A model generated the notes under the pieces. It was not told the DNA's origin. It made no database searches and saw nothing but the letters and a program-made list of their open reading frames with translations. Both the position numbers and the translations under genes were made by a program. Below are positions 12,575-22,212 of a DNA stretch of 64,000 bases, one piece after another. Positions within the stretch are counted from its first letter, which is position 1, and each line of letters opens with the position of its first letter. Source of the DNA: Acidobacteriaceae bacterium (GTDB lineage: Bacteria > Acidobacteriota > Terriglobia > Terriglobales > Acidobacteriaceae). The stretch covers positions 1 through 64,000 of the forward strand of contig JASHOQ010000127.1 of assembly GCA_030041045.1 (NCBI GenBank). Direction: 5' to 3'.

Positions 12575-15076
12575 ATGGAAATGCCGCTTGTCGATCCCAC
12601 TCCGTTTGCCGTGAAGCACGCCGATTTTGCGGCGCTCGAGTGGCAGCCGCTGCTCATGTTGGTTGGCGGGTTTGCGGCGTCGCCGGTGGGGCGAGCGGGG
12701 ATTCTGGCGCTTGTGCCTTCGACCGATGAGGCGTGGATTGCGCGGCAGCACGCGCTGACGGGCGAGATGCGGCTCCTGCTCGAAGAACAGGTTTCGGTTG
12801 CGCTCGGCGGGCTCTTCGATCCGACGCAGCTCGCCGCGAAGGCGCGGATTCCCGAGGCGGCGCTCGAGGCCGCGGAGTTGCAGGCCGTGGCGCGGCTGGC
12901 GCGCGACGTGGCGGCTTGGGCTGCGCTTTTGCGCGAGCCGCCGGCGCGGTTGGCGGGCAAGCTGGACGCGCTCGCCGCACTTTCGGCGGCGCTGAATCAA
13001 AACCAAAATTTGCGCGCGCTGGCAGAGACGATTGAAAGGACAATTCAGCCGGATGGCTCGATTGCCGACGAGGCGTCGCCGGAGCTTAAGCGCATCCGGC
13101 GCGAGCAGGAGCGGCAGAAGCGGGCGATCGAGGAGAGCCTGCGCACGGCGCTCAGAAAATTGGCAAGCGACGGTGCGGCGCAGGACGACGTGATCACGAT
13201 TCGCGGCGAGCGCTTTGTGATCCCGGTGCGCGCGGAGATCAAGCGGCGCGTGAGCGGGGTGGTGCACGGGGCGAGTTCGTCGGGGCAGACGGTGTACGTG
13301 GAGCCGCTGGAGACCATCGAGCAGAACAACGAGCTGGTGCGGCTGATTGAAGAGGAGCAGGCGGAGATTCACCGCATCTTTGTGGCGCTGACGCGTCAGG
13401 TGGGCGCGCAGGCGCAGGCGTTGGTAGACGGCGCGCGGGTGCTCGCGGCGGTGGATGGGTTGCTGGCGCGGGCGCGGTTTGCGCGGGCGTTCAATTGCGT
13501 TTCTCCCGTTCTTTTTTCTCCCGATCCGGGGCCGGAGCGGTTGCGAATCGAAGCAGCGCGGCATCCTCTGCTCGAGAAACGATTGCGCGAAACCGGCGGC
13601 GAAATTGTGCCGCTCGACCTGGAGCTGACGGCGGACGAGCGGCAGCTGGTGATCAGCGGGCCGAATGCGGGCGGCAAGACGGTGGCGCTGAAGACGGCGG
13701 CGCTGCTGGCTATGATGGCGCAGGCGGGCTTGCCGGTGCCGGCAAGGGCGGCGGAGTTTCCCGTGTTCACGGCGTTTCTGGCCGACATCGGCGATGCGCA
13801 GTCGATCGAGGCGGCGTTGTCAACGTTTTCCGCGCACATCGCCAACCTGGACCGGCTGGCGCGATTGGCGGATGCGCGGAGCCTGGTGCTGCTCGACGAA
13901 CTGGGTTCGTCCACCGATCCTGCAGAGGGAGCCGCGCTGGCCGTGGCCGTGGCGGAGTTTTTTCTCGAGGCACGGGCGTGGACGCTGATCTCGACGCACC
14001 ACACCGCGCTCAAGGTGTATGCGGCGAATGCGCCGGGGGTGCGCAATGCGGCCGAGGGCGTGGATGAGAAGACGCTGGCGCCCACTTTTCATTTGCGAAT
14101 GGGCGTGCCGGGAGCGTCGGCGGGGATTCAGACCGCGGCGCGGCTGGGACTGAAGCCTGCAATCGTTGCGGCGGCGCGTAAGCGGCTGGGCACGCAGCAG
14201 GCGGATGTGGCGCGGTTCCTGGACAAGCTGCATTCCGAGCTGGCGGAGCTCGAGGCAGACAAGAAAAAAGCGCGCGAGAGTGAGTATGCGTTGAACCAGG
14301 AACGGAAGAAGCTGGAACGCGAAGGCGACGTGGAGGTGCGCGCCCGCGTGCGCGAGCTCGAGCGGAAGCTTGCGTCGCTGCTCAAGGAGTTCGAGTTTCA
14401 GATGCGGGAAAATGTGCGCGCGGTTGAGGAGCGCGCGGCGCAGCAGAAGCTTTCGAAAGAAGCCGAGCGGCGGATCAACCGGTTGCGAAGGGAGTTTCAG
14501 GAGAGCTTGAATCAAACCGTCGTCGCGCACCGCACGGGAGCCGATGCCGGCGATAGTAACGCGCAGCCGCACTTGCTCAAGCACATTGCGCCGGGCGACA
14601 GGGTGCTGTTGAAGACGATGAACAAAGTGGCCGTGGTGCAGCGGGAGATTGAGAAGGATCTGTTTGAAGTGGCGCTGGGGCCGATCAAGATGCGGGTGCG
14701 CAGAGATGAGTGCTCCGCGCCTCCTGGCTCCGGAGGAGATTTGCGGCCGGGAGAAAAAACCGATCCGCTCAGCGCCGCACGGCAGCAGAGGAATGTCCAT
14801 GTCTCGGTGACGAGCGCGAACAGCGACGATCTGCGCGCGGAGATCAATTTGATCGGGCGCACGGTGGATGAGGCGCGCGAGGAGCTCGAGAAATATCTGG
14901 ACCGCGCGTTTCTCGCGGGCCTCGAGCGGGTTCGGGTGATTCACGGGCATGGCGCGGGCGTGTTGCGGCGCGGAGTGCGGGAGTATTTGAAGGGGCATCC
15001 GCACGTGGCGGGGATTGAAGAGGCGGCGCAGAACGAGGGCGGGATGGGCGCGACGGTGGTGGAGCTGCGGCAGTAG
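12575..15076 (+). CDS. mutS2: endonuclease MutS2
   Basis: Walker A GPNAGGKTVALKT, LLDELGSSTDPAEGAAL, C-terminal Smr domain (VIHGHGAGVLRRGVREYL). Confidence 0.96.
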   Translation: MEMPLVDPTPFAVKHADFAALEWQPLLMLVGGFAASPVGRAGILALVPSTDEAWIARQHALTGEMRLLLEEQVSVALGGLFDPTQLAAKARIPEAALEAAELQAVARLARDVAAWAALLREPPARLAGKLDALAALSAALNQNQNLRALAETIERTIQPDGSIADEASPELKRIRREQERQKRAIEESLRTALRKLASDGAAQDDVITIRGERFVIPVRAEIKRRVSGVVHGASSSGQTVYVEPLETIEQNNELVRLIEEEQAEIHRIFVALTRQVGAQAQALVDGARVLAAVDGLLARARFARAFNCVSPVLFSPDPGPERLRIEAARHPLLEKRLRETGGEIVPLDLELTADERQLVISGPNAGGKTVALKTAALLAMMAQAGLPVPARAAEFPVFTAFLADIGDAQSIEAALSTFSAHIANLDRLARLADARSLVLLDELGSSTDPAEGAALAVAVAEFFLEARAWTLISTHHTALKVYAANAPGVRNAAEGVDEKTLAPTFHLRMGVPGASAGIQTAARLGLKPAIVAAARKRLGTQQADVARFLDKLHSELAELEADKKKARESEYALNQERKKLEREGDVEVRARVRELERKLASLLKEFEFQMRENVRAVEERAAQQKLSKEAERRINRLRREFQESLNQTVVAHRTGADAGDSNAQPHLLKHIAPGDRVLLKTMNKVAVVQREIEKDLFEVALGPIKMRVRRDECSAPPGSGGDLRPGEKTDPLSAARQQRNVHVSVTSANSDDLRAEINLIGRTVDEAREELEKYLDRAFLAGLERVRVIHGHGAGVLRRGVREYLKGHPHVAGIEEAAQNEGGMGATVVELRQ

Positions 15077-15097
15077 TTGCCTTCAGAGGCAAGGAAC

Positions 15098-15153
15098 CGC
15101 AAATCCTTCGACTCCCTCGTCCGCCGCGGCGGACTCGTCGCTCGGGATGACAC
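15098..15153 (+). repeat. extragenic repeat family C copy
   Basis: AACCGCAAATCCTTCGACTCCCTCGTCCGCCGCGGCGGACTCGTCGCTCGGGATGACA. Confidence 0.75.
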
Positions 15154-15219
15154 GGCGCGGACTGGCGCTGGAAGAACGCGGTCAGGATGAGGCGGTGCGG
15201 CTGGTGTCGAAATGAGAAA

Positions 15220-15900
15220 TTAGGGAGCAGGACGAAGCCAGACGGCTTCAGCGGCGGGGCGGCCGAGGATGGATTTGCCGGAAATTGACTTGCCGGATTC
15301 GAGCTCGACCTGGACGGTCTGGTCATAGTTCTGGCTCAAAATGCGGAGGGTGCGCCCCGGGCCGATGCCGGATTTATGAAGAAAGAGCAGGAGCCGGGGA
15401 TCGCGCTCCTGAAGGCTGGTCACGGTGTAACGCTTCCCTTCCTGAGCCTCGGAGAGCTGGACTTCGCCGCGACGCTTGCGCTCGGCGGGGCGCTCGGGCA
15501 GAACAGCGTTGCCATGGGGACAGGCGCCGCCTTCGCCGAGTTTTTCGCGCAGCTTGGCTTCAAAAGCGGGCGAGACAGCGTGCTCCAGGCGCTCGGCCTC
15601 CTCGTGAATCTGGTGCCACTCCATGCCGAACAGCTCGCTCAGCATGCGCTCGATCAGGTGATGGCGGAGGGCGGTGTGGTAGGCGGTCTCGCGGCCCTGT
15701 GCGGTGAGGTGGACGATGCCGTCGGCGCCGACTTCGACGTCGCCGTCGCGCTTGAGGCGCTTGAGGGCCATGGTGACGGCGGGCGCGGAGACTTCAAGCC
15801 AGTGGGCGAGCACGGCGGGAATGACCTCGCGGCCTTCGGCTTCGGCCTCGAGGATGGCCTTGAGGTAGTTCTCCTTCGAGACGTGGATGGAGTCGCGCAT
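15220..15900 (-). CDS. DtxR/MntR family metal-dependent regulator with FeoA-like C-terminal domain
   Basis: SKENYLKAILEAEAEG...WLEVSAPAVTMALKRLKRDG...ERMLSELFGMEWHQIHEEAERLEHAVSPAFEAKL. Confidence 0.9.
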   Translation of the reverse strand: MRDSIHVSKENYLKAILEAEAEGREVIPAVLAHWLEVSAPAVTMALKRLKRDGDVEVGADGIVHLTAQGRETAYHTALRHHLIERMLSELFGMEWHQIHEEAERLEHAVSPAFEAKLREKLGEGGACPHGNAVLPERPAERKRRGEVQLSEAQEGKRYTVTSLQERDPRLLLFLHKSGIGPGRTLRILSQNYDQTVQVELESGKSISGKSILGRPAAEAVWLRPAP

Positions 15901-15928
15901 GGAGGTGCTGGAGGACAGGATAACAACA

Positions 15929-16061
15929 GTGGACAGTGGTCAGTGATCAGTGATCAGTGATCAGGAGTCAGGAATCAGGGAGTAGGGGGTAGGGAGCAGG
16001 GAGTAGGGAGCAGGGAGTGGGGAGTAGGGAGTGGGGAACAGGGATCACTGAACAAGGAACT
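15929..16061 (+). repeat. heptamer tandem array H2 (about 19 units)
   Basis: GTGGACA GTGGTCA GTGATCA GTGATCA GTGATCA GGAGTCA GGAATCA GGGAGTA GGGGGTA GGGAGCA GGGAGTA GGGAGCA GGGAGTG GGGAGTA GGGAGTG GGGAACA GGGATCA CTGAACA AGGAACT. Confidence 0.9.
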
Positions 16062-16230
16062 TACCACTGACCACTGAAAACAAACCTGCCCGCTTCAGCG
16101 GGCAAATGATGGTAGCCCCAGGCGCAAGCCTGGGGATCAAGATGCCGCTTGAGCGCCAAGCCCCCGCCAGGGGGCGAAAGAATTGCCCTTTACGGTTGGA
16201 ACTCCCTTACTCCTCAAGTTTCCATCCGGC

Positions 16231-16286
16231 TGACCACTGACCCATAGCCCCCAGCCCCTGATCCCTGTTCCCTACTCCCTGTTCCC
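16231..16286 (-). repeat. heptamer tandem array H3 (8 units) just after the HlyD stop
   Basis: Forward strand: TGACCAC TGACCCA TAGCCCC CAGCCCC TGATCCC TGTTCCC TACTCCC TGTTCCC. Confidence 0.85.
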
Positions 16287-16292
16287 TCGGCT

Positions 16293-17519
16293 TCACTTCA
16301 CCCACACCTTCGGTTCAACTGACAGCCCGGGGCGTAGCTCGTGGTTGGGGTCTTCGCGGGCGAGGTTGGTGAAGTCGATGCGCACGGGGAGTCTCTGCAC
16401 GACCTTCACGTAGTTGCCGGTGGCGTTTTCCGGCGGGAAGAGCGAGAGCACGGAGCCGGTGGCGCCGCCGATCTGGGTGATGCGGCCGGAGTAGTCCTTG
16501 CCGGTGGAGTCGACGTGAATCTGCACTTTCTGGCCGGCCTGCATGTGGCGCAACTGGGTTTCCTTGAAGTTGGCGGTGATCCAGATGTCCTCGAGCGAGA
16601 CCAGGGTCATGAGGTTCTGGCCGGCGGAAACGTTCTGGTTGATTTCGACGCTCTTGCGGGTGATGATGCCGGCCTCGGGCGCGAAGATGCGGGTATAGCT
16701 GAGGTTGAGGCGGGCCTGATCGAGCTCGGCCTGAGCCTGCTCCACCTGGGCTTCAGCCTGCTTGGCGCGAGCTTCCTGAAAGGCGACCTGCTGGGGCGCG
16801 GTTTGCGCGTATTTGAGGGAAGCCTCGGCCTGGGTTTCGCGATCGTGGGCGACGCGGACGGCGTCGGCGGCGGCCTGCTGGCTGGCGAGGGCATCGGCAA
16901 GGGCGGCTTTATCGGAATCGGCGGCGTCGACGGCGGCGTCGTATTGTTGCTTGCTGATGACGTCCTTCTCCACCAGCGGCGTGTAGCGGGTCAGGTCGGA
17001 CTGGGCCTTGATGTTGTTGGCCTGCGCCTGGGCAACGCGGGCTTTGGCGGCGTCGAACTGCTCTTGCGCCTGGGAGACGGCGGCGTGGGCGCCGCTCAAG
17101 TCGGCGTCGGCCGAGCGCAGATTGCTGCCGGTGTTGACGCTGGTGATGGGCACAAAGACTTTCGCCGCGACAGCAGCGGCCCTGGCGCTATCGAGCGCGG
17201 CCTGGGCGTTTTCCACGGCAACCTCAAAGTCCTTGGGGTCGAGCTCGGCGATGGGATCGCCGCGGCGCACGAACTGGTTTTCGTTCACGTCCACATGGAT
17301 GACCTGGCCGGCGATGCGCGCGCTGATCTGGATGATATGGCCGTTGACCTGCGCGTCGTCAGTATCTTCGCTGTAGGTGGAGCGCCACCAGACGCCAAGA
17401 GCAATGAGGACCAGCAGCACGACGACAGTGATGATGATGCCGCGGCGGCGCCTGGGCGGCGCGATCTCAGTGTCTGCGGGATGTTCTGCCTTTGCGGGCA
17501 TGGTGTTTGTCTCCGCCAC
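16293..17519 (-). CDS. HlyD family secretion protein (EmrA-like periplasmic adaptor)
   Basis: N-terminal TM, NGHIIQISARIAGQVIHVDVNENQFVRRGDPIAELDP lipoyl/biotin-like motif, long coiled coil. Confidence 0.93.
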   Translation of the reverse strand: MAETNTMPAKAEHPADTEIAPPRRRRGIIITVVVLLVLIALGVWWRSTYSEDTDDAQVNGHIIQISARIAGQVIHVDVNENQFVRRGDPIAELDPKDFEVAVENAQAALDSARAAAVAAKVFVPITSVNTGSNLRSADADLSGAHAAVSQAQEQFDAAKARVAQAQANNIKAQSDLTRYTPLVEKDVISKQQYDAAVDAADSDKAALADALASQQAAADAVRVAHDRETQAEASLKYAQTAPQQVAFQEARAKQAEAQVEQAQAELDQARLNLSYTRIFAPEAGIITRKSVEINQNVSAGQNLMTLVSLEDIWITANFKETQLRHMQAGQKVQIHVDSTGKDYSGRITQIGGATGSVLSLFPPENATGNYVKVVQRLPVRIDFTNLAREDPNHELRPGLSVEPKVWVK

Positions 17520-17521
17520 GA

Positions 17522-18949
17522 TTACTTCCCTCCCAGATAAGTCTTATAGTCCCGGCCGGCGCCGAGCGCGCGGGCGAGGCTGAGCTTGGCCACATTGTCG
17601 CGATAGAGGCTGACAACATATTGATTGTCAGCCTGTGCGAGAGATTGCTGCGCTTCGCTGACGGCGAGATTATCGCTCACGCCGTTGGCGTAGCGCTGCT
17701 GCGCCTCGCTGAGAGCCTCCTGGGCCAGATCCACGCTGGAGCGAGCCACTTGAACCAGCTTCTGCGCCGACTCGATGTCGAGCAGCGCGTCGCGCACGTC
17801 GGCGTCCACCTGGGCATTCTCGTCGCTCAGCTGCGCCTGCGCGGTATCGAGCTGGGCCTGCGCCTGCTGGGCTTCGCCGCGCAGCTCGAATTCCTTGAAG
17901 ACAGGGACGCTCAGCGTGCCGGTGGCGTCAACGGTGCCGTGCGAGTGGGCGAGCGTGGTGCCGATGTCGCCGTAATCGGCGTCGGCCTTCAGCGTGGGCA
18001 GGCGGTCGGCGGTTGCGGCTTTGCGCTGCTCCTCGGCGGCCTTGGCCTGCTCCACGAGCGCGGCCAGGTCTTTTCGATTCTGTTGCGCCTGGGCGATGAG
18101 CGCCTGCACGTCGAGCTGATCGAAGGCGGCGTAGGGCGCTTCGTCGGTAAGCGTGAACTGCTGCGCCAGCGGCAGGCCGATGGTGCGGGCGAGGGCCAGC
18201 TTGTCTTTTTCGAGCGCGTTTTGCGCGGTGATCAACTGCTGTTCGAGCGATTGATAGTCGACGCGGGAACGGAGCTCGTCGAGCAGGGGCGCGGTGCCGG
18301 CCTGATGATTGGCGACGGCCTGGTCGAGCGAAACCTTGGCGGTCGCGACCTGAGCCTGCACGCTGGAAATCTGCGTTTGGTCGGCGAGCACGAGGAGATA
18401 GGCATTGCCGACGGTGAGCACCACCATGTCGCGCGCGTCTTCAGCGCTGAGTCGCGCGGCCAGGAAGTTGTGGCGCGCGGCCAGATAGTTGCGCAGCGAA
18501 GCCAGATCGACCAGCGACCAACTGAGCGAGGCGCGCACGTCGGTGTAGCCGAAGGGGCCGACGACTTTGGGAATGCCGGGAAGGCGCAGGCCTTCGGCGG
18601 GCAGATCGACCTGGGAGACGGTTTCTTTGGCGTTGAGGTCGATGGAGGGGAGCAGCGATTGCAACTGACTGAGGCGCTCAGCGCGGGCCGTAGCGGCTTC
18701 AGTGCCGCTGAGGATGATGCCGAGGTTGGTGTTGAGGCCGCGGGCGATGGCGTCATCGAGTGAGAGCGGAAGAACCTGCGGCGAGACTTCGCCTTTGACC
18801 ACGCTGCCCTGAAAGGAGCCGGCGGTGGGAGCAGCGGCCTGGGGGGGCGCCTGCGCGGGCGAATGCGGGGCGGCGAGGACGAAGGCAACAAAAAGGCAAA
18901 CAGCCGAAGCGCGGATTTCGTTTTTGTGGATGGGATTGAACAAATTCAA
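17522..18949 (-). CDS. TolC family outer membrane efflux protein
   Basis: Signal peptide, coiled-coil repeats, LSLDDAIARGLNTNLGI and VSDNLAVSEAQQSLAQADNQYVVSLYRDNVAKLSLARALG. Confidence 0.92.
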   Translation of the reverse strand: MNLFNPIHKNEIRASAVCLFVAFVLAAPHSPAQAPPQAAAPTAGSFQGSVVKGEVSPQVLPLSLDDAIARGLNTNLGIILSGTEAATARAERLSQLQSLLPSIDLNAKETVSQVDLPAEGLRLPGIPKVVGPFGYTDVRASLSWSLVDLASLRNYLAARHNFLAARLSAEDARDMVVLTVGNAYLLVLADQTQISSVQAQVATAKVSLDQAVANHQAGTAPLLDELRSRVDYQSLEQQLITAQNALEKDKLALARTIGLPLAQQFTLTDEAPYAAFDQLDVQALIAQAQQNRKDLAALVEQAKAAEEQRKAATADRLPTLKADADYGDIGTTLAHSHGTVDATGTLSVPVFKEFELRGEAQQAQAQLDTAQAQLSDENAQVDADVRDALLDIESAQKLVQVARSSVDLAQEALSEAQQRYANGVSDNLAVSEAQQSLAQADNQYVVSLYRDNVAKLSLARALGAGRDYKTYLGGK

Positions 18950-19404
18950 CCTGGCTCAACACTGCGGCGCTCACAGCCGCCTGAAAATAGGGCTGTTAGT
19001 GAATGGATGCGTAGATCGGCGGACGCGGTTCTAAATGTGACCGCGCGGCGACCGTATCAGCCTCACTTTATACCAGGAGAGCGGGCGATCTGAGGGAAAA
19101 ACGCGGTCTCTGCCCGAGGGCGATAAGGAATGGGACCGAGGCGAGAGCTGCGCGTTCCCCGGTAACGCGCGCCGAAGCGGGGAGGGTCGAGGCCGCCGGC
19201 CAAGAGAACACCGCGAGAAGGGCCCGTGAATAACGCGGGAGTGGGGAAAAGCGCGGGCAGGTCTGGCTTCAGCGGGCACCGGGCGTGGGTCTTCCCTTCC
19301 CTTTTTGCCGTGCGTTCACACTCCGTACCGGGCGCATGCGATATCAGTTGCGAGAGGGGTGGCGCGCTCCCTGATTCGTAGTGGGCAAGTAGGTTGGTGC
19401 GCCT

Positions 19405-19437
19405 TCCTAGGTCCCAGAATCGAGACCTGGGGCACCC
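19405..19437 (+). repeat. extragenic hairpin family B copy
   Basis: CCTAGGTCCCAGAATCGAGACCTGGGGCACCC. Confidence 0.7.
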
Positions 19438-19483
19438 ATTTTTCGTGATGAGTCCAGAATCGGCTGAGTGAGGTTGGTCATTT

Positions 19484-19523
19484 CCCACCCTTTCGCCCAG
19501 GAACGGCGAAAGCATGGGGCAAC
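19484..19523 (+). repeat. extragenic hairpin family A copy
   Basis: CCCACCCTTTCGCCCAGGAACGGCGAAAGCATGGGGCAAC. Confidence 0.75.
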
Positions 19524-19590
19524 GCAGTTTGTGCCGGGGCGGGGGCGGACGCTGTAGACTGCCAACACGGCGCGGGAAAAAGAAAGAAGC

Positions 19591-21729
19591 ATGGCCAGAC
19601 CAACACAAAAGGTAAAGCTGTTCAACGGCCGGGACCACTCCTGGATGCAGTTCAACCGGAGAGTGCTCGAAGAGGCCGAGGACGCGACCAATCCGCTGCT
19701 GGAGCGGGTGAAGTTTCTGGCCATTACGGGTTCGAACCTGGATGAATACGTAGAGATCCGGCAGGCGGGGCTGATGCAGCGCATTGAGGACGGGTACCGT
19801 GAGCCGGGGTGGGACGGCCTGCGGCCGGGCGAGAGCCTGAGCGCGCTCACCGCCGACATGCACGAGTTTGTGGCTGCCCAGTACCAGTGCTGGAACAAGC
19901 ATCTGCTGCCGGAGCTGCGGAAACAGGGAATCCGGCTACTGGAGTGGGCGGAGCTGAGCGAGGATGCGAGCGCGTTCGCGCGCAGCTATTTTCAGCGCGA
20001 GGTGGACCCGCTGCTGACCCCCATCTCCATCGACCCGGCGCATCCGTTTCCGCGGGTGCTGAACAAGGCGCTGTGTCTGGCGCTACTGCTCCGGGCAAAG
20101 CGGCGCAGCTCCGGGCCGCAGGTGCTGGGGGTGGTGACGGTGCCGCGGGCGCTGCCCAGGTTTGTGCGGCTGCCTTCAGGGGAAGGCCACCACGATTACC
20201 TGCTGCTGCAAGACCTGATCGCGCAGCAACTGGCGGGAATGTACCGCGGCTACGAGGTGCTGGCGCATGCCTCGTTCCGGGTGACGAGGAACTCGAACCT
20301 CTACTTCGAAGAAGAAGAAGCGCGGTCGCTGCTCGAAACCATCCGCGTGGAGCTGCACAACCGGCGCAAGGGCGACGCGGTGCGCCTCGAAATCGAGGCG
20401 GGAGCCGATCCCGAGATCATCGAGCGGCTGCGGGTGAACTTCGAACTGGACGAGGCCCAGGTGTTTCGCGGCGAAGGTCCTGTGAACCTGTCACGGGTGA
20501 TGTTTCTCTACGAGGACGTGCAGCGGCCGGAGCTGAAGTTCCAGCCGTTTACGCCCAAACCGCTGCTGCTGAGCCGGAAGTCGACGGGGATCTTCGACGA
20601 GCTGCGCCACCACGACATTCTGCTGCACCATCCCTACGATTCCTATGACCCGGTGGTGGAGTTTGTGCAGCAGGGCGCGCAGGACCCGGCGGTAGTGACG
20701 ATGAAACAGACGCTCTACCGCACCAGCAACGATTCGCCGATGTTCCAGGCGCTGACGGAAGCGGGCGCCACCAAGGAAGCCACGGTGGTGGTGGAGCTGA
20801 TGGCGCGCTTCGACGAGGCCACGAATATCCGCTGGGCGCGGAGCATGGAAGACGCGGGGGTGCAGGTCTTCCACGGCGTAGTGGGACTCAAGACGCACTG
20901 CAAGCTGGCCATGCTGGTGCGGCGCGACGAGGATGGGCAGACGCGGCGCTACTGCCACCTGGGCACGGGCAATTACAACCCGGTGACGGCGCGGTTCTAT
21001 ACCGACCTGAGTTTGCTGACCAGCGATCCGCAGATTACCGAGCGCGTGCACATGGTGTTCAACTACCTCACCGCGCACGCCGAGATTGACGACTACAGCC
21101 CGCTGCTGGTGGCGCCGCTGACCATGGCGGAAAGTTTTCTGCGGCTGATCCGGCGCGAGGGCGAGCACGCGCGCGCGGGAAGGCCGGCGCGCATTGTGGC
21201 CAAGATGAATGCGCTGCTGGAGCCCTCGGTGGTGGAGGCGCTCTACCAGGCGTCGCAGGCGGGCGTGGACATCGATCTGATCGTGCGCGGAATTTCCATC
21301 CTGCGGCCCGGGGTGAAGGGATTGTCGGAACGCATTCGCGTGCGCTCGATTGTGGGCAGGTTCCTGGAGCACTCGCGGATTTTTTATTTTGCCAACGGCG
21401 GCGACGACGAAATTTACCTGGGATCGGCGGACTGGATGCCGCGCAATTTATTCGAGCGTTGCGAGGTGGTGTTTCCGGTGCGCGACGCGGCGGCGATTGC
21501 GCGCATCGAGGAGGAGATTCTGCCGGCGTACCTGGCCGATACGGCCAAGGCGCGGCTGCAGCAGGCCGACGGGAGCTACCTGCGCGCCAGCAAGACGATG
21601 AAGGATGCGCCTGCGTTTTCCAGCCAGGATTTTCTCATTCAACTGGCGGAGGGCAAGACGGATCTGGATGCGATTCCGCAGCGGCAGAGAGTGAGGGCCA
21701 CGGCGAAGAAGGCAACGGCGGCGGATTGA
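19591..21729 (+). CDS. ppk1: polyphosphate kinase 1
   Basis: NGRDHSWMQFNRRVLEEA, VKFLAITGSNLDEYVEIR, VVGLKTHCKLAMLVRRD and GTGNYNPVTARFYTDLSLLT signatures. Confidence 0.97.
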   Translation: MARPTQKVKLFNGRDHSWMQFNRRVLEEAEDATNPLLERVKFLAITGSNLDEYVEIRQAGLMQRIEDGYREPGWDGLRPGESLSALTADMHEFVAAQYQCWNKHLLPELRKQGIRLLEWAELSEDASAFARSYFQREVDPLLTPISIDPAHPFPRVLNKALCLALLLRAKRRSSGPQVLGVVTVPRALPRFVRLPSGEGHHDYLLLQDLIAQQLAGMYRGYEVLAHASFRVTRNSNLYFEEEEARSLLETIRVELHNRRKGDAVRLEIEAGADPEIIERLRVNFELDEAQVFRGEGPVNLSRVMFLYEDVQRPELKFQPFTPKPLLLSRKSTGIFDELRHHDILLHHPYDSYDPVVEFVQQGAQDPAVVTMKQTLYRTSNDSPMFQALTEAGATKEATVVVELMARFDEATNIRWARSMEDAGVQVFHGVVGLKTHCKLAMLVRRDEDGQTRRYCHLGTGNYNPVTARFYTDLSLLTSDPQITERVHMVFNYLTAHAEIDDYSPLLVAPLTMAESFLRLIRREGEHARAGRPARIVAKMNALLEPSVVEALYQASQAGVDIDLIVRGISILRPGVKGLSERIRVRSIVGRFLEHSRIFYFANGGDDEIYLGSADWMPRNLFERCEVVFPVRDAAAIARIEEEILPAYLADTAKARLQQADGSYLRASKTMKDAPAFSSQDFLIQLAEGKTDLDAIPQRQRVRATAKKATAAD

Positions 21730-21776
21730 GGCGGCGATCGGGCCGACGCGGAAGAGGCGTGCCGGAGTTCGCGCTT

Positions 21777-21809
21777 TCCCAAGTCCCAAAATCGGGCCTG
21801 GGGCACCCG
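21777..21809 (+). repeat. extragenic hairpin family B copy
   Basis: TTCCCAAGTCCCAAAATCGGGCCTGGGGCACCC. Confidence 0.6.
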
Positions 21810-22070
21810 TTTTCGCGCTTGGACGGCGATAGCTTCGTGCTTTCCTGCTCATTTCGTTCGCCGTTGTGCGCCACGGCGGAAGAGGATGGGGCAACCGGGT
21901 TCGTCCCGTTGAAGGGTTGTCGCGCGGGACGCGTTTCTTTCGCCCCTTTTCAGGGGCTTCCTTCGACAGAGGCGATTTCCCGCCCCAGGCTTTCGCCTGG
22001 GGCTACCGTCTTAGGCCCGCTGAAGCGGGCACGGGATAGAACACGAGGCGTTTCCAAGCTTATGGAAAGC

Positions 22071-22124
22071 AACTGCAGGTCCCTCGACTCCCTCCGCTGC
22101 GCTCCGGTCGCTCGGGATGACAGA
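22071..22124 (+). repeat. extragenic repeat family C copy
   Basis: AACTGCAGGTCCCTCGACTCCCTCCGCTGCGCTCCGGTCGCTCGGGATGACAG. Confidence 0.7.
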
Positions 22125-22149
22125 GGTTGGTTGGAGTAGTTTGCGCCTT

Positions 22150-22189
22150 CCCGCCCTTTTCGCAAAGAAGGCAAAAAGGAAGGGGCAAC
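22150..22189 (+). repeat. extragenic hairpin family A copy
   Basis: CCCGCCCTTTTCGCAAAGAAGGCAAAAAGGAAGGGGCAAC. Confidence 0.65.
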
Positions 22190-22212
22190 GACTTTGGGGC
22201 GCGAAGGTGGGA

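Noticed and set aside
15929-16061. CRISPR-like array
   Set aside because: Period is 7 bp with no spacers and no cas genes; it is a tandem heptamer array.
16341-17540. 399-aa plus-strand ORF opposite hlyD
   Set aside because: Antisense shadow of a well-supported HlyD gene; Gly/Asp/Val-rich with no domain.
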